Below are positions 1 through 4,732 of a DNA stretch of 5,365 bases, one piece after another. The DNA comes from JBHEMK01 sp046262635 (GTDB lineage: Bacteria > Actinomycetota > Thermoleophilia > Gaiellales > Gaiellaceae): assembly GCA_046262635.1 (NCBI GenBank), contig JBHEMK010000007.1, positions 1 to 5,365 on the forward strand, written 5' to 3'. A model generated the notes under the pieces. The model made no database searches and was not told the DNA's origin. It saw nothing but the letters and a program-made list of their open reading frames with translations. Both the position numbers and the translations under genes were made by a program. Numbering within the stretch: position 1 is the first letter of the stretch; every line of letters begins with the position of its first letter.

Positions 1-611
1 AAGCCGATCTGGGAGGCCTGGATGTCGTTGACGTTGAGCCGGAACTGCCAGCCGAGGATGTCGATCGCTCCCGCGAGCCCCGCGAACATCCCGGAGATCG
101 CCATCGCCAGAAAGTAGTTGCGGGCGACGCCGTTCATGTGGAGGAACGAGGAGCCGATCCAGACGGCCATGATCGACCCCGCGGTGTACTGACCCTGTCC
201 ACCGATGTTGAACATGCCGCAGCGGAACGCGAACGCGACCGCCAGGCCGCAGAGGATCAGCGGCGTCGTCAGGATCAGCGTCTGCTGCAAGTTCAACGCC
301 GCGCCCGTCCGCGCTGCGCCAGAGACCCACGGAAAGAGCCAGTTGAGGCCGGTTCCGTCGAAGATCGCTCGATACGTCGAGAACGGGTTGGAGCCGCTCG
401 CAAGCACGACGAGCCCTCCGATCAGAAAGGCGATTGCGGCGGTGAGGATCGGCGTGACGACGCCGCCGGCACGCTGGTAGAGCGCAAGCTGCTCGGCGAC
501 GCTCGGTGCGTAGTCACCGCCGGTCGGCTGGACCGGCTGCTCCGGCCCGGGAGCGGGCTCGCGCTCGTCGGCGGGATCCGGTTGGCCGAGCGGGCCGTCG
601 CGGTCGCTCAC
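1..611 (-). CDS. BMP/nucleoside-type ABC importer, membrane permease (N-terminal 203 codons, cut by left edge)
   Basis: This is the membrane permease of a BMP-class ABC importer (BPD_transp_2 fold, as in YufP/NupP and the LivH group). I translated it by hand from a GTG at 611-609; the frame stays open to the window edge. The GTG shares bases with the ATPase stop (GTGA), so the two are probably translationally coupled. A weak GGGAG lies 10 bases upstream. Residues 1-48 are a proline- and acid-rich hydrophilic extension. A first membrane helix follows (about 51-72), then a loop with SNPFSTYRAIF, and more hydrophobic segments at about 110-131, 140-160 and 167-190. The family hallmark FNIGGQGQ is at 134-141, just after CGLAVAFAFRCGM. 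Family members are usually about 350 residues, so roughly 40% is missing to the left, where the second permease is also expected. The substrate is not readable from this fragment. The family call is firm. Confidence 0.92.
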   Translation of the reverse strand, partial: MSDRDGPLGQPDPADEREPAPGPEQPVQPTGGDYAPSVAEQLALYQRAGGVVTPILTAAIAFLIGGLVVLASGSNPFSTYRAIFDGTGLNWLFPWVSGAARTGAALNLQQTLILTTPLILCGLAVAFAFRCGMFNIGGQGQYTAGSIMAVWIGSSFLHMNGVARNYFLAMAISGMFAGLAGAIDILGWQFRLNVNDIQASQIG

Positions 612-2143
612 GCCGCGGCTGCTCCCGGCTCGGTTCGGCCGCCGGTCATCGCCAAGCCGAGCTGCTGCTCGGTGGAGTCGGAGCCGAACTCGCCGACGAA
701 CCGGCCCTCGTAGATGACGAAGATGCGGTCCGAGAGCGAGAGGATCTCGTCGAGCTCCAGCGAGACGAGCAGGATCGCCCTGCCGTCGTCCCGCTCCTCG
801 ACGAGCCGCCGGTGCACGAACTCGATCGCGCCGACGTCGAGGCCGCGCGTCGGTTGGGCGGCGATCAGAACCTTGGGGTCGCGCTCGATCTCGCGGGCCA
901 GCACGACTTTCTGCTGGTTGCCGCCCGAGAGCGCCCCGGCGCGGGTCTGCGGTCCGCCGCCGCGGACATCGAACTGCTTCAGCAGCGTCTGCGCGCGGTC
1001 GACGAGCACGCGGGGACGCAGCCAGCCGAGGCGCGAGTCGGGCGCCTTGTCGTAGTCGTGCAGCGCGATGTTCTCAGCCAGCGAGAACTCGAGCACCAGG
1101 CCGCGTCGCTGCCGGTCCTCGGGGATGTGGCCGAGCCCGGCGTCGAGCGCGCCCTTCGCCGTCGCCCGCGTGATGTCCTCGCCGGCAACGACGATGCTGC
1201 CCGTAAACGCATGGCGGAGTCCGGTCAGGGCGTCGATCAGCTCCGACTGGCCGTTGCCGTCGACCCCGGCGATGCCGACGATCTCGCCCGAGCGCACCTC
1301 CAGCGAGATCCCGCGTACCGCCTCGAGGCCGCGGTCGTCGACCACGTGCAGCTCGTTCACGCTGAGCAACGCCTCGCCTGGCTCGTGTGGCTTCTTGTCG
1401 ACGCGGAGCAGCACGTCTCGGCCGACCATGGCGCGGGCCAGGTCCTCCTCGGTCGACCCCTCCGTGCGGCGCGTCTCCACGAGCTTGCCGCGCCTGAGCA
1501 CCGAGACCCGGTCGGAGATGTCAAGCACCTCGTGAAGCTTGTGCGAGATGAAGATGACGGACTTGCCCTGGGCCGTCAGACCGCGAATCACCCCGAAGAG
1601 CTCGTCGGCCTCCTGCGGCGTCAGCACGGCGGTCGGCTCGTCGAGGATCAGGATGTCCGCGTTCCGGTAGAGCGCCTTCAGGATCTCGACCCGCTGCTGC
1701 TGGCCCACGCTGATCGCCTCGATCTTGGCCTTGGGGTCGACCGCGAGGCCGAAGCGCTCTGAAAGCTCGCGAACCTGCCGCTCGGCACCGTCGTAGTCGA
1801 GCAGGACCCCCCCGCGCCGCGGCTCGCTGGCGAGAACGACGTTCTCGGCGACGGTCATGACCGGGATGAGCATGAAATGCTGGTGCACCATGCCGATCCC
1901 GTGGGCGATCGCCTCGCGAGGCGAGCCGAGTGACAGCGTCTGACCCTTGACTCGGATCTCGCCCTCGTCCGGGTGGTAGAGCCCGTAGAGGACGTTCATC
2001 AGCGTCGACTTGCCGGCGCCATTCTCGCCAAGCAGCGCGTGCACTTCGCCCGGCATCAGGTCGAGGTTGACGTTGGCGTTCGCGACGATTCCCGGAAAGC
2101 GCTTCGTGATGCCCCGGAGCTCGAGGACTGGCGTCTCGCCCAT
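608..2143 (-). CDS. BMP/nucleoside-type ABC importer, double-domain ATP-binding protein (511 aa)
   Basis: This cytoplasmic ATPase powers a BMP/PnrA-type importer (YufO/NupO/RbsA-like, two nucleotide-binding domains in one chain, usual length about 500). Domain 1 has Walker A GENGAGKS (39-46), Q-loop Q88 in MVHQHF, signature SVGQQQ (145-150, the variant common in this family), Walker B ILILDEP with E169, and H-loop H201 in FISHK. Domain 2 (about 259-500) has a degenerate Walker A, VDGNGQS (294-300, Lys replaced by Gln), an intact signature LSGGNQQ (405-411), a Walker B ending AAQP (Q430 in place of the catalytic Glu) and L462 in place of the H-loop His. Domain 1 should therefore do most of the hydrolysis, as known for these asymmetric ATPases. 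The ATG at 2143 fits the usual N-terminus, but no Shine-Dalgarno precedes it; a TANNNT box lies nine bases upstream. The stop overlaps the permease GTG. The family is confident; the transported ligand is not. Confidence 0.96.
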   Translation of the reverse strand: MGETPVLELRGITKRFPGIVANANVNLDLMPGEVHALLGENGAGKSTLMNVLYGLYHPDEGEIRVKGQTLSLGSPREAIAHGIGMVHQHFMLIPVMTVAENVVLASEPRRGGVLLDYDGAERQVRELSERFGLAVDPKAKIEAISVGQQQRVEILKALYRNADILILDEPTAVLTPQEADELFGVIRGLTAQGKSVIFISHKLHEVLDISDRVSVLRRGKLVETRRTEGSTEEDLARAMVGRDVLLRVDKKPHEPGEALLSVNELHVVDDRGLEAVRGISLEVRSGEIVGIAGVDGNGQSELIDALTGLRHAFTGSIVVAGEDITRATAKGALDAGLGHIPEDRQRRGLVLEFSLAENIALHDYDKAPDSRLGWLRPRVLVDRAQTLLKQFDVRGGGPQTRAGALSGGNQQKVVLAREIERDPKVLIAAQPTRGLDVGAIEFVHRRLVEERDDGRAILLVSLELDEILSLSDRIFVIYEGRFVGEFGSDSTEQQLGLAMTGGRTEPGAAAA

Positions 2144-2152
2144 GGGCGCCGA

Positions 2153-2158
2153 AGTCTA
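2153..2158 (-). promoter_or_regulatory. Candidate -10 box for a leaderless ATPase-permease transcript
   Basis: On the minus strand TAGACT (TANNNT type) ends nine bases before the ATPase ATG, and no Shine-Dalgarno lies between. That spacing would put the transcription start at or next to the ATG, as in leaderless genes common in actinobacteria. No convincing -35 hexamer is seen 16-19 bases upstream. The identical spacing recurs in front of the plus-strand gene at 3590, which supports the reading. Inference only. Confidence 0.4.
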
Positions 2159-2247
2159 CGGGACCGCCGGGACCGGGCTCTGCCTGACCGTGCCCGGCAC
2201 CGGCGTCCGGAGCTCGACGATTGAGCATCGACAGCACGGGCCGTGAG

Positions 2248-2289
2248 GCAGTCCGCGGCACGTCCGGGCTGGACGTCCGGCGCCGCTGC
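2248..2289. repeat. Imperfect GC-rich inverted repeat (possible RNA hairpin)
   Basis: The core is ACGTCC (2260-2265) pairing with GGACGT (2271-2276) across a 5-base loop, GGGCT. Beyond a one-sided bulge of five bases (2277-2281), GCGGC (2255-2259) can pair with GCCGC (2282-2286). Further out GCAG (2248-2251) is complementary to CTGC (2286-2289), sharing one base with the previous arm. No T-run follows on either strand, so it is not a classical intrinsic terminator. In such GC-rich DNA some pairing is expected by chance. Confidence 0.35.
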
Positions 2290-2382
2290 AGGCCCTGCGT
2301 TCGAGCCCGAGCGCGCCCACGATCCCAGGGGAGCTCCCTTCAGGCTGCCGTCGATCCGCTCGAGTCCTGAGCGACGAGGGTG

Positions 2383-2409
2383 CGGGGGCGGGTCCGGTGC
2401 CCGCCCCCG
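2383..2409 (-). terminator. Strong 10-bp GC hairpin after the binding-protein stop (terminator or processing stem without U-tract)
   Basis: CGGGGGCGGG (2383-2392) is perfectly complementary to CCCGCCCCCG (2400-2409) around a 7-base loop. It begins 15 bases past the TAG stop of the binding-protein gene. On the minus strand the bases that follow (CACCCTCGTCG) contain no U-run, so it departs from the textbook intrinsic terminator. It could be a U-tract-independent terminator, as proposed for actinobacteria, or a 3' stem that protects the binding-protein mRNA from decay so that the binding protein outnumbers its transporter. The stem is certain; the role is inferred. Confidence 0.6.
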
Positions 2410-2424
2410 GATGCCGTGACGGAC

Positions 2425-3462
2425 CTACTTGACCGTCGACGGGATCTTGATCAGATGCTTGCCGATCTTGACCTTCACCGCCATCACCTTCTTGACGAAC
2501 TTCTTCGGCACCTTCGGGCTGATCTTGCCGATGTCGATGCCGCCGTTCGAGACCTGGTAGGCGTACGTCTGGCCGCCCTTGAACGCGCCGGCCTTCACCT
2601 GCCTGATCGTCGAGAAGACGTCGTTGTCGACCCGCTTCACCGCGCTCGTCAGAATGTCGGGGCCAAGGTAGGCCTGGTCGACGTCGACGCCGATCCCCCA
2701 GACGTGCTTGCTCTTGGCCGCATCGAGGGCGCCGAGTCCGCAGCCGCCGGCGACCTGGAAGACGACCTTCGAACCCTGCGAGATCTGCTGCAGCGCGAGG
2801 TTCTTGCACTTGTCCTGAGCGACGAAGTCCTGCGAGTACCCGTTCAGTTCCTTGATCTTCGGGTTTGCCGCGTGCGCCCCGGCGATGAAGCCGGCGATGT
2901 AGTGGTCGACGGGCGGGATCTTCTGGCCGCCGACCGAGCTGATCACCTTCTTGCCTGTCTCGATCAGACCCGAGAGGTAGCCCACGAGATACCCTGCCTG
3001 CTCCTCGTGGAAGACGGTGCCCTCGAGGTTGGTCGGGCCACCGGCGGGCCAGGCGCTGTCGACGATCATGAACTTCGTGTTCGGGAACTTCTCCGCGACG
3101 GTCTTGATCGCGTCGGCCATCAGGAAGCCGACCCCGATCACGAGGTCGTAGTTCTGCTGCGCAAGCGTCGAGAGGTTCGGGATGTAGTCAGAGCCCGAGT
3201 GCGACTCGAGCACCCGCGTATCCACGCCGAGCTGCGTGCCCGCCCGCTGCAGTCCGACGTAGGCCGAATGGTTGAACGAGCGGTCGTTGAGTCCGCCGAT
3301 GTCGGTCACAAGGCCGACCTTCAGGGCCGCGTGCTGTGCCGTCGGAGCAGCCGGGGCCGCAGCCGGGCTCGATGTGCGCGCGAGTCCGCTGGCCGCGAGC
3401 ACCGCCGCGATGACGGCGAGCAGCGCGATCAGTGCGCCCGCGATCGAAGGCTTGACGTTCAA
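2425..3462 (-). CDS. BMP/PnrA-family substrate-binding protein with cysteine-less signal (345 aa)
   Basis: This is the extracytoplasmic receptor of the importer, belonging to the Bmp/PnrA/TmpC family. Characterised members bind purine nucleosides; other ligands are possible. Family landmarks in order: VGLVTDIGGLNDRSFN (49-64), YDLVIGVGF (105-113), FPNTKFMIVDS (126-136), the stretch from HEEQAGYLVGYLSG (152-165), GFIAGAHAANPKI (191-203), VAGGCGLGALDAAK (237-250), then WGIGVDVDQ and LTSAVKRVDNDV (255-282). The start is a TTG at 3462-3460, chosen because AGGAGG lies eight bases upstream and a signal-type segment follows (basic start, hydrophobic about 6-28). Residues 21-26 read VLAASG, like a lipobox but with Ser25 for Cys, so no lipid anchor is predicted. 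An Ala/Pro linker (31-46) follows. C219 and C241 are the only cysteines and might pair. The last 32 residues contain ten lysines. It lies upstream of the ATPase but is separated from it by a hairpin-bearing gap. Confidence 0.95.
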   Translation of the reverse strand: MNVKPSIAGALIALLAVIAAVLAASGLARTSSPAAAPAAPTAQHAALKVGLVTDIGGLNDRSFNHSAYVGLQRAGTQLGVDTRVLESHSGSDYIPNLSTLAQQNYDLVIGVGFLMADAIKTVAEKFPNTKFMIVDSAWPAGGPTNLEGTVFHEEQAGYLVGYLSGLIETGKKVISSVGGQKIPPVDHYIAGFIAGAHAANPKIKELNGYSQDFVAQDKCKNLALQQISQGSKVVFQVAGGCGLGALDAAKSKHVWGIGVDVDQAYLGPDILTSAVKRVDNDVFSTIRQVKAGAFKGGQTYAYQVSNGGIDIGKISPKVPKKFVKKVMAVKVKIGKHLIKIPSTVK

Positions 3463-3470
3463 GAGTATTC

Positions 3471-3476
3471 CCTCCT
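3471..3476 (-). promoter_or_regulatory. Shine-Dalgarno of the binding-protein gene, deciding a TTG start
   Basis: AGGAGG on the minus strand sits eight bases before the TTG at 3462-3460. It is the only perfect Shine-Dalgarno before a gene start in this window and fixes the unusual start codon; no ATG or GTG in that frame lies at a suitable distance. The bases between it and the start end in TACTC, which is complementary to GAGTA upstream (see findings). Confidence 0.85.
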
Positions 3477-3482
3477 GTTTGG

Positions 3483-3521
3483 CCGTACTCGACTTGCTGT
3501 ACGGTGAGACGAACGACCGTA
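3483..3521. promoter_or_regulatory. Three alternating half-sites (ACCGTAC/GTACGGT) upstream of the binding-protein gene
   Basis: Reading the plus strand, CCGTAC (3483-3488), GTACGGT (3499-3505) and ACCGTA (3516-3521) form two overlapping perfect 6-bp inverted repeats that share the middle element. Each spacer is exactly 10 bases. The centres lie about 16-17 bases apart. The block ends seven bases upstream of the Shine-Dalgarno of the importer gene. It could be a multi-copy operator for a dimeric regulator, or, if transcribed, two mutually exclusive RNA hairpins. The minus-strand TACGGT at 3521-3516 also matches a TANNNT -10 box, which would favour the operator reading. The repeats are seen; the function is inferred. 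Confidence 0.45.
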
Positions 3522-3574
3522 GCCGGGAGTTGGGAGCAATTCGTCGATTTGCGGGGCTCGTACCGTCTTCCAGC

Positions 3575-3580
3575 TACCCT
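3575..3580 (+). promoter_or_regulatory. Candidate -10 box for a leaderless transcript of the cysteine-rich protein gene
   Basis: TACCCT (TANNNT) ends nine bases before the ATG at 3590. The intervening CAGCGGGGG offers only a G-run touching the start codon, too close to act as a normal Shine-Dalgarno. The transcript would start at or beside the ATG. No clear -35 is visible; TTGCGG at 3549-3554 would leave a 20-base spacer, longer than usual. Confidence 0.4.
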
Positions 3581-3589
3581 CAGCGGGGG

Positions 3590-4732
3590 ATGCGGCTCGC
3601 TCTCCTCCTGGCTTCGCTCACGGTCGTGCTGGCAGGCGCAGTCTCTGCCCAAGGCGCCTCGTCGACGAAGCGGCCCTGGCTCTGGCAGTGCGAGCAGATC
3701 GGCCTGGAGGACGCGAAGGACCGCTGCTACGTGCGCATGCTCCTCCTCGACATCGAGGCATCCGGGGACCCGGCCGACGAGCTGCCGCGGATCGACCTGC
3801 GCGCACGCGCCACCGGCACCTCACTGCTCGGGCGCTGCCACATGCTGATGCACCAGGTCGGCAGGCGCTACGCCGTCGAGCATCACGTCACCCTCGAGAA
3901 CCTGCAGCGGTACGTGCCCCGATCGAACGATCCGGGCTGCTCCGCCGGCTTCGGGATGGGGCTCGTGATGGCGCTCGGGCCGGAGATCATCCGGACGGCC
4001 GGACGAAGCGCGGTCGCGACGTGCCTGCGGCTGCCGACGCGCTACCGGTCATACACCTGCATCCACAGCCTCGGCCACGCGCTGATGCGGGGCTACCACG
4101 AGACGCTCTGGCTGGCTGTCAACGCCTGCCGGAAGCTCGGGCAGCGGGTCGCGCCGGACTGCGTGCAGGGGGCGTTTCACGATTACTGGATCTCGCTCCG
4201 CGGCGCCGACGAGACGACCCAGCCGGCGCAGATCATCCGCTCGCCGCGCGTCCTCTGCGGCCAGTACTTCTCGTTTGCGCGGCAGTGCTGGTACCGCTAC
4301 TTCGTCGAGCAGGCACCGGGGCCCGTGATCGCATCGGCGTCCGACCTGCGGCGAGTGTGCCGCGGCCTGAGGCTGATGCAGCGCTCCGGCTGCATCGCCG
4401 GGGCCTCGCTCGACCTGCAGGACGATCCGTTCGAGCAGACGGGCATCTGCTCGTCCCTCGCGACGGCGGACCTCCTCAGCTGTCTTCGCGGGGTCGGGGT
4501 GCAGGCGCTCGCCGGGAAGCCGCGACAGGAGCTGGAGCTTGTCGCCCGCTGCGGCCGGCTGCGTGCCGCCGCGCGGTGGGGCTGCTACGAGTGGTACGGG
4601 CTGACGCTCGACGTCGTCACGAACGGCCGCTTCCGGACACGTGGGTGCCTGAAGCTCCGGGACGCGGAAGCACGTGCAGGCTGCCTCGCCGGGGCGCGGC
4701 GCTCCCGCGGGGCGCTCGTCACCTTCTCCTAG
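3590..4732 (+). CDS. Secreted cysteine-rich repeat protein of unknown function (380 aa)
   Basis: I do not recognise a named family. The ATG at 3590 is chosen because it opens a textbook signal peptide (MRLALLLASL, hydrophobic to about residue 16, likely cleavage after AVSA at residue 20). The same frame is open 106 codons further upstream, but that part is antisense to the binding-protein gene. The mature part has no further membrane segment, so it is probably exported and free or surface-associated. It contains 18 cysteines: 34/46, 83/117, 145/157, 180/191, 223/233, 257/268, 287/298, 321/332 and 353/365. Eight pairs are C-x(9-11)-C, recurring about every 30-43 residues, often with CxxG at the second Cys (117, 191, 268, 298, 365). 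This suggests a disulfide-stapled helical repeat, in the style of but not clearly related to Sel1/Hcp proteins. His-rich patches are CHMLMH (83-88), EHH (97-99) and CIHSLGH (157-163). It is divergent from the importer and convergent with ftsK. Confidence 0.85.
   Translation: MRLALLLASLTVVLAGAVSAQGASSTKRPWLWQCEQIGLEDAKDRCYVRMLLLDIEASGDPADELPRIDLRARATGTSLLGRCHMLMHQVGRRYAVEHHVTLENLQRYVPRSNDPGCSAGFGMGLVMALGPEIIRTAGRSAVATCLRLPTRYRSYTCIHSLGHALMRGYHETLWLAVNACRKLGQRVAPDCVQGAFHDYWISLRGADETTQPAQIIRSPRVLCGQYFSFARQCWYRYFVEQAPGPVIASASDLRRVCRGLRLMQRSGCIAGASLDLQDDPFEQTGICSSLATADLLSCLRGVGVQALAGKPRQELELVARCGRLRAAARWGCYEWYGLTLDVVTNGRFRTRGCLKLRDAEARAGCLAGARRSRGALVTFS
3689..4684 (+). repeat. Nine degenerate cysteine-pair repeats within the secreted protein
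   Basis: Protein-level repeat spanning residues 34-365. Units start at cysteines 34, 83, 145, 180, 223, 257, 287, 321 and 353. The recurring pattern is Cys, a hydrophobic residue about three on, a basic or Ala-rich stretch, Cys at +10 to +12, then often Gly at +3 and hydrophobics. Unit 2 is the exception: 33 residues separate its cysteines and it holds most of the histidines. Nucleotide-level identity between units is low, so this is an old or constrained repeat, not a recent duplication. Confidence 0.6.
4729..4732. other. CTAG shared by two convergent stop codons
   Basis: The plus-strand gene ends with TAG at 4730-4732, and the minus-strand ftsK ends with TAG at 4731-4729. The palindrome CTAG therefore supplies both stops, leaving no space between the genes and no intergenic terminator. 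The next bases form a 12-bp perfect palindrome, GTCGCCGGCGAC (4732-4743), within the last ftsK codons. Confidence 0.9.

Larger units (their letters stand above)
2144..2424. other. Intergenic gap between binding-protein and ATPase genes
   Basis: No credible gene is present in these 281 bases; the open frames that cross it are antisense or out-of-frame shadows of the neighbouring genes. The region is very GC-rich. It holds a strong hairpin directly after the binding-protein stop (2383-2409), a longer imperfect hairpin (2248-2289), two 8-bp direct copies of ACGTCCGG starting 13 bases apart (2260 and 2273), and the putative -10 box of the ATPase gene (2153-2158). BMP importer operons are often tightly packed, so this gap likely marks a transcript boundary or processing region inside the locus. 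Confidence 0.6.

Noticed and set aside
506..1762. 418-codon open frame on the plus strand
   Set aside because: It lies opposite the ATPase gene, whose motifs are unmistakable. The plus-strand protein is Arg/Asp/Leu-rich with no domain, typical of an antisense shadow in GC-rich DNA.
2260..2280. Direct repeats ACGTCCGG as an attachment or insertion scar
   Set aside because: Only 8 bp long, 13 bases apart, part of a hairpin, and with no mobile element nearby; best explained by GC-rich composition and the inverted repeat.
2281..2315. tRNA-like T-loop string GTTCGAGCCC in the intergenic gap
   Set aside because: The flanking bases do not form the 5-bp T-stem (two central mismatches), and no anticodon or acceptor arm is found around it.
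2156..2809. 217-codon and similar minus-strand frames crossing the 2144-2424 gap
   Set aside because: They overlap the binding-protein or ATPase genes out of frame and show only low-complexity Arg/Gly/Pro text, so they do not support a gene in the gap.
2380..3507. 375-codon open frame on the plus strand
   Set aside because: Antisense to the BMP binding-protein gene over its whole length. Composition (His/Asp/Arg/Val-rich) and lack of motifs mark it as a shadow.
3272..3589. Upstream extension of the secreted-protein frame by 106 codons
   Set aside because: It runs antisense through the start of the binding-protein gene and would bury a clear signal peptide inside the protein. The ATG at 3590 is far more plausible.
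3463..3589. Purine riboswitch upstream of a nucleoside-type importer
   Set aside because: The conserved purine aptamer loops and junction are absent. Only the short alternating inverted repeats are present.
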